This document shows, one piece after another, positions 24,382 through 34,875 of a stretch of DNA of 64,000 nucleotides (position 1 is the stretch's first letter; each line of letters begins with the position of its first letter). The position numbers and the translations under genes are program-made. Location of the stretch: contig JBANAY010000003.1 of NCBI GenBank assembly GCA_037952775.1, positions 34,100,001-34,164,000 of the forward strand, given 5' to 3'. The notes below the pieces were generated by a model. It was not told the origin of the DNA and made no database searches. It saw only the letters and a list, made by a program, of their open reading frames with translations. Origin of the DNA: Clonostachys chloroleuca (taxonomy: Eukaryota; Ascomycota; Sordariomycetes; Hypocreales; Bionectriaceae).

Positions 24382-25495
24382 ATGAGCGCTGTCGCCATGC
24401 CTTTTGACCCAACAATGACCCTCGGGCCTCGACAAGCTTTCACATGGCCTGGTAAGACGGCCTTCGAAGCCTTCAGTTGGGCCCCGGAAGGCGCTAACAC
24501 CCCTCCAGCTGGCCCTCTCGAGTCCGCTCCCTCCCACCATGACTCTATCCTGGAAGCCGACTTCACATCGATGCACTCCGCTTCGGACCCCAGCCTCACC
24601 CCTCCCAGCATCGCCAGCTCCATCACATCCAGCCCTCCCAGAACTGCATACACAACCGAGCACCGGGAGATGAAGCGCCAGCAAGACCGTGTCCGCCGCG
24701 ATTCTCGCCTTGTATCTCGCCTCCGAAGAGTCAGCAGCCAGCCCTCCTACCTCGAGTCTCCCCCGCTGTCAATTGCCGATGTCACCAGCTCCATGGAGCT
24801 GCCAACCGCATACACATCAGCTGCTGCTCCCATGTCTCTTCTCACAGAGCCCGCTGGTCCTCTGACGACCCAGAGCTACCTCCCTCCATACAGCCCTCCT
24901 CTGCCTGAAGCCGCCCAGGCCTCTCCCATGTTCCCCTCACCCTACGCCCAGTCACTGTAAGTGAAACCAGCCGCTCTCGTCCGCAATAACACAGTTTGCT
25001 AACAGCCAAGCAGTCCCCAGCAGAGCTACGGAATGCCTCTGGAGTACCAGCCCAGCCCATACGCCTCTCCCAGCCACTATAGGTGAGAACCCAATTGAGT
25101 GCCCCTGCCATCAGCAGAGCAGCAAGCTAACAGAAGATCCAAATAGCCGATCTCCCTCACTGTCGGTTGGCCACCAAGACGCCATGATGTACCAGGTCCC
25201 GGCCGTCATGGCCACTGGCGGCGCGCCCATCGCCTCTGCCCTCCCCAGCGCCTCAGCCTCGCCCGAGGGCGGCCATGTTCGCGTCGTCCAGAGCCGCCCC
25301 AAGCCCCGGTGCTGGGAGCACGGCTGCAATGGCCGCCAGTTCTCCACCTTCAGCAACCTGCTGAGGCACCAGCGAGAGAAGTCGGGCCAGGCCGCCAAGG
25401 CGTCTTGCCCCAACTGCGGAGCTGAGTTCACCAGGACCACTGCACGAAACGGTCATCTGCTGCACGACAAGTGCAAGCAGCGACGCAACTCTTAG
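24382..25495 (+). CDS. Small C2H2-type zinc-finger transcription factor
   Basis: Probable nuclear DNA-binding regulator of 330 residues. Exons 24382-24956, 25014-25082 and 25147-25495; introns of 57 nt (GTAAGT...CAG) and 64 nt (GTGAGA...TAG). The ATG sits in a good context (CCACAATGAG) behind an ATG-free leader. About 250 residues of Ser/Pro/Tyr-rich disordered sequence precede a C-terminal pair of zinc-finger-like units. The first is C-x4-C-x13-H ([20 protein letters not shown]) with no obvious second His at normal spacing. The second is C-x2-C-x12-H with following H and C ([17 protein letters not shown], then LLHDKC). A basic cluster (about residues 95-110, [12 protein letters not shown]) may be a nuclear signal. 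It is isolated between 14.6 kb and 5.9 kb of non-coding DNA, a layout seen for developmental regulators. It does not match Con7, MtfA or FlbC as I know them, so no symbol is given. Confidence 0.85.
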
Positions 25496-28400
25496 ATTGA
25501 GAGTGGATCGCCTTTGCTGCCTTCTACCCACTCCTATCTGCTCCCGCTTACCCCACCCGCCATACTACCAACCAAAGCAGACGAAGCCCGACGGCGCGGT
25601 CGCTTGTTCAACCCCCTCCCAGAACAGGCTCCACCGCCCGAGCTGTCTCTAGCGTCAAGCGCTCTCTCTATGGGAGGCCTTGACGCGGATTCACTCTCCC
25701 ATTTGGCTTCACCGACATTATTACCTCCTCTTCGTTCACATTACCTCTGCAACTTACACACCACTGTATCTTCTGCACACTCTTACTCTTTTCTTCTCTC
25801 TTCTACTTCTCTTCAATTTTTTTTTCTACGCACAAAAAGGAACTGGGAACCAAGTTTCTGGCTAGGGATATTTTTAGGACTTGACTGGTGTTTTGGGGGA
25901 AATTGACTGGGTTACATCGGATTTTTTTTTACGGATTGGCGCAACACGCTGTACAGGATACCTCGGCACACTAAACCCCCCTGGGCGAAGACACGTTCAG
26001 GTTTGGGGGCATGGGAATTTCCCCAAAGGAGTCAAGATGGGCTTCATCTTCCACTCGCCTCTGCGCGAAGATTTGGAAAGGTGCACGAAATATGATGGGA
26101 ATGATGTTATTACCGTTTTGAAGATGCTTTTTTTATGCTTTTGTTTTTTTACGTTTACTTGCTTTTTTTTTCGCTTCTACATTTTTACCTTTTACTATAG
26201 AAGCAGTGCCGCTGCCTTCTATTCTCTTCACTCCCGTATATATTATTACGCTTTATTAGGTAGTTGCGCAACGCTCGAGGCCCGATGGGACTCGTTGCAA
26301 GTCATTTGGACACGAAGAATACCAAGACACTTTCTGACACCCACTATCTGGCTCCCTCCCTCAATTATCCCGTGATGAAGCAAATCAATGTCACTGGAGG
26401 AGGATGTGGTCATTGTGCAGCAGCTGGAGAGTCGTTGCCTTGTCTTTCCCGTTCGCGGCCAGTCGACAATGACGTCGGGGCCGAGACAGCTGGGGACGAC
26501 CATTGGCCAGGCCGAGGGGTGATAATGCAAGCACGAATACAATGGCGTGGGGTGACGGGTGGGGAGAACGGGGAGGGGAGGGGGGCATGTGGATGGGTGG
26601 CTGTGGCTATCTACGGGATGCGATTGAGCCATCCAGCGCTGGCGAAAAGGGGAGCAGGGGCAAGCGAGGGCGAATCTGGAGTAAGATACGGGAGGAATCT
26701 TGGACAGAAACGAGGTTATCACCAGAAGGAGCAGATTATTGAATTGGGCGGGGGGAGGGGCGTGGAGGGGCGTGGAGGGGGCGGTCGTTTGCCAGGATGA
26801 TCATCATCGCTCGAACCTCCAGACCGCCTACGGAGACGGGAGATTGGGAATGTGAGAAATGGAAGAGGGAAGGGCGACCTGGGGGACCAGTACCGAGGCC
26901 GCGGAGAGGCGATGTCGAGCCAGAGGGCAACCCCTAGATCTGCCACCCGCATCTGTCCACGTTTCTGGTAAGATGTCATCCTGGTGCATCCATGGTAGGC
27001 ACATCCAGCACGGACAGCGTTGCTTCGATGGAGGGCTGCTTACAGTGTGAGCACCCGTTCGAAAGACATAACAAGATAGACGTGTGTGTATGATACGAGC
27101 GCCCAGAGAGCTCAGCATAGCCCCCAAGGCTGGGCCAAGCGAAACCCAACCACCCTGAACCCAAGAAAGCTTCGGCGCCTCTGTCGGGCAAACTCAACGG
27201 TTGATTTGAGGGAAAATTTTAGCCCAGTTTTAGTTTAATCTGGCACGCACGCAATAAACTGCTGGGCGAACGGCCGCCCGTCGTTCATGGGTTTGGGGGC
27301 GCACTGGTTTGCCTAATTGGGCAGTCAATGTCCCCCATGTAGCCCCTCCGTATTACATATGCACCGTAGGCAGCATGCCTTCCCCCAGGCTCGAGGCCGG
27401 GTCGGATCTCTGGGGGACAGCGGGTAGTCCGTGGCCAAACGTCGAGCGGTTTGTGGTTGATGTGAATATGCTTATGCATGTGACTAACGATGACCAAAGG
27501 CGAGTTGACGGCGGCCTCATCCGTGGGTCTGATCATCATCCACCGTAATAGGCCTCACATACGAGCTATGTACATAGGATAAATTCGTGGCGATAGCGTC
27601 ATTCATGGCCGAGAGAGGGTGTAAGCCACTGGAGTCTGCTTGTGGTAGGCTAGCCACCAAATGAGACAGGTAAGACACTTCTTTGGTAATATGTATCGCC
27701 TCCGATACATGTTCGGATGATACTGAATCCAGTTCAAGGCCATACATAAATGGGTCCCCCGCCCGATGGGGAGACGGAAGCAATACTTGGTCAGACCGCC
27801 ACAAGGCCGGATCTGGCAAACGCTCTTGCAAATGGACGTGAAGCTAATGTCTGTATGTGCATGTACCCAGGCCCTGGCTGGCGAGATCCGAAAGTTAGCT
27901 TCTACCTCATTAGCACCTGATTCTCATGCATGTATGGAAATGGGAGGTGGCCGGGGGGGGCACGAGGGATAGTTTGCCTCTGCGGCCGCCCTGCTGTCTG
28001 CTGGCAGGGGCGATCTGTACCACCTAGAGTTTACTTCCGTAGTTGATGTGTCTAGTGCCGTCACGTTCAAGGCGCGCGCGAGTTTAATGGTTAAGGAGCG
28101 AGCCGTCCCAAGAGACGTCCCCCCTAGCCGTGGCCCATGCTTATCAAACGTCTTCACAAGCGTTTGTTAGCACGATGGCGCCTTTCCCATTCCTTTATCC
28201 ATCAGAACGCCAGCGCCCAAAGTAGAGCGACTGACGTCTGCATTCAGGCCTAATGCGGCAATATTATGACGGCTAGTCGCTGCGTTTTCCCCGCCGAAGA
28301 AGCGCGACCTTTTGTTGTGGCAGAAAATAGTCTGGCTCTATCCTGAAGGGGATTGGCAGCGGCAGCCCGGTTTGCTTGCTGCTGCTTCTTTCTTGTTATC

Positions 28401-31400
28401 CTAATCCCGCCTAGTTGCTTACTTAGCTGCTTTTCTGCGATAGACTGGACCGGAATTGAGTGATGACGGGGTCGCCGGCAGGTAGCGACGCCGTCTCTCC
28501 TGCGGAGGGGGAGGCTAACTGGGAACCCAAGCCCGTCAACGCCGGGAGGAAGACGCACGCTACGGGCGCGAAGAGGGGACCAGGCCAGAATGTTTTCTTC
28601 TTCTGGTCTAACGGCTAATCTAGGTGTGCAGTTAATATCCTTATCGCAGCTTTGGCGAGTTTCACCTTTTGCGCCGAGGCGAGCTTGTGATGGCACTGTA
28701 GCTCTTTTATTATTAGCACATGCGTCGCTGCAGGGCGAGCGCTGCAGCTGCATTGGTGTGGCATCTGGCGTGTTCTAGAGGCCCTTCTGCCGGGAGGTCT
28801 TGTTCCTCAGCTCCCCATGCAGGTGATGGCTGGCAAAGTTAATTCTGCTGCCTAGAGGGAGGACTGCAGATCTCGGTGTCACAGTGCTTGATCGCTCGCT
28901 GGCTTGTGGGGACGAAACCGGGGAGCAGGTCACTTGCTCAAGAACCATTTCCCGCTTTGAGGGCACTACGATAGGTTGTTTATACGTACATCGACTTCTC
29001 TACCTGTTATGGTGTTCAATCTAGTGTAGTGCCCTATTACTGTTTTCCTAATAAGCAACTTGAGCAGCTTGACCTTTCTGGCCGCTTATTACTACTAAGG
29101 TAAGGTACATGGATGTCCTGTGATTTCTGGCCTGAAACGTGGCGGTGTTAGTGGCAGCTATGGGGAAAGAGGTGTAAGCATACACAATCACATTGCATTT
29201 CCCCCAGTTCCTATGGAGAGAGAGACAAGAAGGTATCGTTTCCGTTGCTGGCCAGCGCATTCAGCTGTCTTGGTTGCGACCCAGAGTGAGGTTTTGCCCT
29301 ACCACGTCCCGCAATACGGCCCCCAACGTCCAGCCCCCAGCGAATGATACCCTCTGAACCAGTGAGAAGCATTGCCGGAGCCGCGCCTTACGGGAGACTC
29401 AGCAACAACGTGTCTCTAGACGGATGGGGGAGTAAGGTGTGGGAGATGGTTGGTCTGATGCCCCATGGTGCATATTCTGCAGCGGGCGTTCTCACTCGAT
29501 GCTCGGGGCATGTGAGCATCATTGCCCGAACCTGCAGATATTGAATGGAAGATGCCGTCCTATATTAATTAGCACACTCTTGCCTTTCCTTGCTCGACCC
29601 TCCTCGCCCCCGGCAGCGTTACATTTTGGCCCTCGCAGCAAGAGTCCACATCACTTGCACCCACTCATCGGGCTGGGTTGGTCCCGTCTGCTCGTCCGCG
29701 TGCTCGTACATGGCAGCCAATACCTTTTTGGCCTGCGCTCCACGCACACTCTTTATTTCCCAGTTCCCAGAATAGAGGCCAATCACTAGGCCTCGTTCCG
29801 GGGGGAGAAGACACAAAATGGGGGAGGGGTATACACATTAGAAGCACACACATCTACACAGCCTGACCACCCAGGAACACCAAGCTGCCCGCAGATACAC
29901 CAGTACATGATATGCGCAACGGCCGACCGGGCTGCCTCGTACCTCTCCTCCCGTGCCTCCCTCCTGCTGCTGTCGTGCCAGGTTTTTTGCTAGCGGCCGC
30001 TGTCCCACAGATTGAAGAAAAAGCACCACCGGATGCACGTCTTAAGCTCCGGCGTCGGGTTGGGGGCTATTTCGGCTCTGGGGGCCCTTCGCCTGGGCAT
30101 GGATCACGCTTATTCCGGTCCCTCTGCTTGACGTCGAATACGAGTCAGAAGAGGCCAAGATGAGCGGTGACGTGGTGATGAGGGCAGGCGCCCCGGCATG
30201 TATTGGAATGTCGCTACGGCATCACGGAGGAGAGCTCCTATTCTTGTCTGTCTCTCTGCAAGGTGGTAGCAACCAACCCTTCTGCGGCTGACGGGTCGAT
30301 GAGCTGGAGAAACTGGATGGGAAGGTTTTGGTTGTTCCACCACCGCGCCTAGGTGTGGGCGAAATGCACGACCCGGAGGCCTTTTGTTCACATGAAAGAT
30401 ATGATGTTCAGAACTAGTTTTCGCCTCGCGGCATTTGCGTCGTGGCGCTCGCGGTCGGGTCTTTTGGGCCAACCAGCGGACTTGCTGTGCGCCCTGCTCA
30501 AGCCGAGCATAAGAAGAAGTTGCCGCATGTGCTTCACTTCCCGAACAGACTGTGCCTCGGTGGGGACTTTGGAGTCGGGCAGTTTCTCAAGCCACCGGCT
30601 CTTTGGAGCGGGAGGGAGCGTATTGGCGTGAACGGGTCCGAGGGGGGGGGGCCCTACGTACAAGGCGTACTCGAGAACAATGCTACGGAAGCGCCCAAGG
30701 GGGCTTGCAGGTTGCTGGATGTGATGCAGCGACTTCTGTCTCCAAGCAGCTTGGCTGCAGCCGTAAGCAGCCCTAATGCAAGCAGCTCGAACGCAGAAAG
30801 GGCGTGCGCGCAGCGTCCAATCTCAGGTTGTACTCACATCAGGCATGGTAGCACCGCAGAGCACAGCATGTAGCATAAATTGGGACTTTGGTATTTATTA
30901 TTGGGCCTCAATAATCTGATAATACCGGTTACAAACTCGAAAATAAGCAGTACGTATGAGTTCGAAGTATCTCAGCTTTCAAATGTCACCTGGATGACGG
31001 CTTGGTGCAGTGCAACATGGGGTCTTGTTGCCTTACCATTTCAGCTGGCCCGCTGGGTTTAGCCGCTCTAAGCGCACCGCCCGCTTAAGGCTGCAAAGCT
31101 GGTGGCACGAACTGGCCTGTGCAGCACCGCTGCTACCCTGTAGCCGCAGCTCCATTACCAGGCAGCGGCGCTTGACCGTTTGCTGACACATCCAAACAAA
31201 CAGCACACAAACAACCCATCCATCCGTCACGGAACGACAGACGCGGCTGCAACGCACCGCACTTCGCAGAGGCACAGCTCCAGGGTGCTCTGTTATCGGA
31301 AACTCATTGGGGGAAAATCAGAAACCAATAGTTTCAGGCCGGATCAGTGTGGGAGCTTGCTATATGCCGATTATGCGTGCCCGTGAGCGCGATAGATGAA

Positions 31401-31419
31401 GTGGTACCCATCATAGGCC
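25496..31419. other. 5.9 kb non-coding region between C2H2 regulator and APC2
   Basis: The first ~750 bases are probably 3' UTR and flank of the zinc-finger gene (T-rich tracts at 25818-25830, 25920-25930, 26120-26200). The rest has only short, overlapping open frames on all strands without domains. A 10-bp tandem repeat sits at 26755-26780 and a longer AT-rich patch at about 30875-30960. No RNA gene or mobile element was recognised. Confidence 0.55.
26755..26780. repeat. G-rich 10-bp tandem repeat
   Basis: Unit GAGGGGCGTG repeated about 2.6 times, next to a further G-run at 26748-26760. It could form G-rich secondary structure; otherwise unremarkable. Confidence 0.8.
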
Positions 31420-34005
31420 ATGGCCGTGACCGTCACCAACTCCAAGGTGCATGCCCGCAGGCAAAAGGTGTTCCGCTCAGTCTTCGAGACCCAGATATCC
31501 CAGCCTACGCCCTTGCTACCCGCCACCGAGCCTGGGCAGCCCTTTGGAGGCCCCTCGGCAGCTTTCCTGGCCAATACGCCCCGTTTGACGCACCCAGCAA
31601 ACGATCAGGTGCGCTGGGACCGGGCATGGCATGTCGTCACCTCACGCATCCAGCTCCCCTCCTCCGTTGCCGCCGAGGACTCGTTCGGCACGCTGGCGCC
31701 GGACTCGTCCCAGGACGTTGATGACGCATTTCGAAGCTCACTGTTGCTCGTCCTGAATCCCGCCTCTGCCCTCCCGAACGCCAGCCATACGGAGGACATC
31801 CTCTCCTGGCACAGCCAGCAGGTGCGCCAACACTTTGTGAATCATGTTCTCCCTCTCCTGGCCGCCTGTACCAGCCAGGGCGACCATACGCAGGTCCTCC
31901 TGACCAGTATACGCACCCTTGAGGCAGCCAACCGGCAGTATCTGTATGGGTTGTCCCTCATCCTACGAGCCTTCCGCGATGAAGATGCGGCAAATGCTGC
32001 AGTTGTGAAGTTCCGTCGGGACCTACACGCCATTATTGGCAATTCATGGACACAGGGTCTCCTGGATGCCCTCCGCGATGTCTTCAATCGCCTCGCCACA
32101 GATGTGCTCAGGGCCGGAGACATGCAAGCCTCAAGCCCGGAGCCAGACAAGGAGGAGGACTCAGAAGCATCGGATTCCCGGGGCGAGCTCTTGCGCATTC
32201 TCGAGTCCCTCAGCAAGGTCGGACTTGCAGGCGAGAAGTTCCAGACCCTGTTCGCTGAGGTCATGAACTCATGCATGGATGCTTTTATTCAGAGAAACTA
32301 TGCTGGGGTATGGACCAGCTCGGACGACTTTGGAGCTTCCACCGTGTCAACGGTCTTTGGTGGATGCATGGCACACCTCGGCGACTGGGTCGAGAATCAC
32401 TATGCTCGCCTCACTGTGGAAGTTTTCAGTCGCATGGGATCCAAAATTGAATGGAGCGATGTAGAGATGTGGAAAAATGTAGCCATCGGCCGCCTCTCTA
32501 CTCTTCGCATCCATGAGCTGTTCGATATTGTGTTGAGTTGGCCAGAGAGCAAGGGAGGCGTAGAAGACCTCCGCTCTGCCGTGACAACGCCGCAGCGCCG
32601 ACTGCAGCTCACCGACACGTTTTCCGCTGCATTGCAAAAGAGATTACTGCAGCCTGGTCGGTCTACGTTATACATCTTGCAAACTTATATTTCAATGATT
32701 CGGACGTTCCATGCGTTGGATCATTCCAAAGTCTTACTGGACAGAGTGGTCCATGCGCTCCAACTGTACCTATGCCAACGAGACGATGCTATCCGCATTG
32801 TGGTCACGGGTCTATTATCACATCCCAAGGAAACGACTCCAGAAGATTCTAGGGGGAAACTCGTGGAGCTGGCCGCTATCCTCAATGATGCCTCTCTGCA
32901 GCAGCGGCGCCATGTGGATGATGATGACCTGGACTGGAACGACATGCATTGGCTTCCAGACCCCGTAGATGCAGGCGTAAATTACAAGCGGCCCAAGAAT
33001 GAGGATGTCATTGGAACATTGATTAGTGCCCTGGGCTCTTCTGATATCTTCATCAAAGAGTTCCAGTCTATCATCGCCACCAGACTTCTCTCCGGTCAGC
33101 CCAGCATTCAGCAGGAGGTGAAGGTGCTCGGCCTCCTCAAGCGGAGGTTTGGCGAGAGTGCCCTGCAGAACTGCGACGTCATGCTCAGAGATATACAAGA
33201 CTCCAAGCGGGTGGATGCTGCTATTGGCAAGAGTCTGGAGTTTCAACAAGACCAAGATGGAAACAGCATTTCTTTCCATTCCAAGATCTTGTCCCGCCTG
33301 TTCTGGCCAAGCTTACCGAAAGAGCCGTTCACAGTGCCGGAGACTGTTGCGGAAATGCAACGGCAGTACGAGGCTTCCTTTGAGCACCTTAAGTCATCAC
33401 GTAAGCTCAACTGGCTGGACAATCTTGGGCTGGCGACCGTCCACTTGGAGCTAGAGGATCGAACACTCACCATCGAGTGTAAGACTTACGAGGCAACGGT
33501 CATCTACGCATTTGGGCAAGACGAGGCTGCTGGAGAGCAAGGGCCTGTAAAGAGGACGTTTAATGACCTCTGGCAGAAGTTGATGATCGATGAAGACCTG
33601 CTCGAGGAAGCACTAGCCTTCTGGGTGTCACAACGAGTGATACGAGATGTTGGAGAACAAACATACGTCGTCCTGGAGAAACTCGAGGGTGATGTGGAAA
33701 ATGCCGGCGCGGACGCCGCGCAAGCTACGGGAGAGATGGAGGGCGGCCCGCCGTCGCCGCGCAAGGCCAAGGGGATGAGCGCCAAGGAACAGGAGCAGAG
33801 GGGCATATACTGGCAGTTCATCATAGGCATGCTCACCAACTCGAGCCCTACCATGCCCCTTGCTCAAATGATGATGATGATGAAAATGCTGATCCCGGAC
33901 GGGTGCTCATGGAGCAACGAGGAGTTGCAGGACTTTCTTGAGGAGAAGATTTCTGCGGGCGAGCTAGAACTAGTCGGAGGCAAATACAGGCTGCCCAAGA
34001 AGTGA
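31420..34005 (+). CDS. apc2: Anaphase-promoting complex subunit 2 (cullin-like)
   Basis: Cullin-family scaffold of the APC/C ubiquitin ligase, which pairs with the RING subunit Apc11 to ubiquitinate mitotic cyclins and securin. A single uninterrupted frame of 861 residues, a normal fungal length. The N-terminal ~500 residues are helical cullin-repeat-like sequence. The cullin homology domain includes FIKEFQSIIATRLL (about residue 544) and LKRRFGESALQNCDVMLRDI with SKRVDAAI after it, closely matching APC2 proteins. The C-terminal winged-helix domain (about residues 795-861) contains WQFIIGMLTN and ends in GGKYRLPKK. The ATG at 31420 (context CATAGGCCATGGCC) is the first in frame before conserved sequence. 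A five-codon ATG repeat at 33868-33882 gives a run of Met in the winged helix. No intron is needed and no frame break is present. Confidence 0.95.
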   Translation: MAVTVTNSKVHARRQKVFRSVFETQISQPTPLLPATEPGQPFGGPSAAFLANTPRLTHPANDQVRWDRAWHVVTSRIQLPSSVAAEDSFGTLAPDSSQDVDDAFRSSLLLVLNPASALPNASHTEDILSWHSQQVRQHFVNHVLPLLAACTSQGDHTQVLLTSIRTLEAANRQYLYGLSLILRAFRDEDAANAAVVKFRRDLHAIIGNSWTQGLLDALRDVFNRLATDVLRAGDMQASSPEPDKEEDSEASDSRGELLRILESLSKVGLAGEKFQTLFAEVMNSCMDAFIQRNYAGVWTSSDDFGASTVSTVFGGCMAHLGDWVENHYARLTVEVFSRMGSKIEWSDVEMWKNVAIGRLSTLRIHELFDIVLSWPESKGGVEDLRSAVTTPQRRLQLTDTFSAALQKRLLQPGRSTLYILQTYISMIRTFHALDHSKVLLDRVVHALQLYLCQRDDAIRIVVTGLLSHPKETTPEDSRGKLVELAAILNDASLQQRRHVDDDDLDWNDMHWLPDPVDAGVNYKRPKNEDVIGTLISALGSSDIFIKEFQSIIATRLLSGQPSIQQEVKVLGLLKRRFGESALQNCDVMLRDIQDSKRVDAAIGKSLEFQQDQDGNSISFHSKILSRLFWPSLPKEPFTVPETVAEMQRQYEASFEHLKSSRKLNWLDNLGLATVHLELEDRTLTIECKTYEATVIYAFGQDEAAGEQGPVKRTFNDLWQKLMIDEDLLEEALAFWVSQRVIRDVGEQTYVVLEKLEGDVENAGADAAQATGEMEGGPPSPRKAKGMSAKEQEQRGIYWQFIIGMLTNSSPTMPLAQMMMMMKMLIPDGCSWSNEELQDFLEEKISAGELELVGGKYRLPKK
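33868..33882 (+). repeat. (ATG)5 trinucleotide repeat inside APC2
   Basis: Five tandem ATG codons followed by AAA ATG encode a poly-Met stretch in the APC2 winged-helix domain. Trinucleotide slippage would change Met number without shifting frame. Confidence 0.9.
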
Positions 34006-34875
34006 GCACCAAGAGTATGGCTGTCTCGTGTAGATTACCTACATATAACTAGGACATCATCAAAACTGATACAGGTTCACAGGCAGTGGCCGATCAAAAC
34101 TACTATGTGAATATCCAAAAAATGAACCTAGTAGGCTAGGGCCATTCAAACGTTACTTCTAATGACAACATTCAATATTCTCGGATTCTGTCGCATGGCA
34201 TGGGTTGGCCATACATGTGGTCATCACAATTCTTTCGAAACTAGGAGACCACCCATGCATTGCCAACTTGTGTCAAGATTCCAATGGCTCCCGGACTATG
34301 CTAAGCTTCAACAAAAAGTTCCTTACGATTATAATAGGTCTTAATAATTCGCATCTCCTACTCTGTTTGCGGATGGTTGCTTTCCCGCAGGGTTTCACTC
34401 GAAAGGCATACACCTGGTTACTGCATCGTGCAAGCCGCATTTGGTAAGGAACCCGAAACAGATGATAGAAAATTATCCCTACTTGTGGATAGGTTTGCCT
34501 GCCCAGGCTCAAGTTGAGCGGTTAGGATCTCGGACCCGACCAGGGATGTCGACCCCGGAGTTGGTGAACATGGTCTTAAATACCCCCCAGGGCCAAACAT
34601 TCCGGGGTATGAAAACTGTAGATGATATGCCGTATGAAGGACCGACTGTAGGGGGACTTCATTTATAATACCCAGTTGAGTTTCGCATTCTGACAAGTGA
34701 GTAGTCGTGAAGCTGTCGAGAGGCAGAGTCGCACACCGACGGATCAATATTAGGCCGGAACGGGCGTGGAGTGTGCATATCCAATATGGGGCTTGCTTTT
34801 CTCCATCCCTATTCCTACATAGTAGTCGTAGACCTACCTGTTTCGAGCCATTGGGGTGCGTGATCCTGGAAGGCG
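34006..34875. other. Intergenic: APC2 3' flank and regulator promoter
   Basis: No gene recognised. A TATAATA element lies at 34664-34670. An ATG at 34786 opens a 25-codon frame, in the same phase as the downstream regulator, that ends in TGA at 34861. It may be a uORF. Alternatively it is a first exon joined by a 63 nt intron (34860-34922, weak GTGATC donor, strong pyrimidine-CTAG acceptor). Confidence 0.5.

Noticed and set aside
9753..31419. RIP-degraded transposons filling the gene-poor intervals
   Set aside because: Sequence keeps ordinary GC content with no TA-rich blocks, terminal repeats or transposase/reverse-transcriptase fragments.
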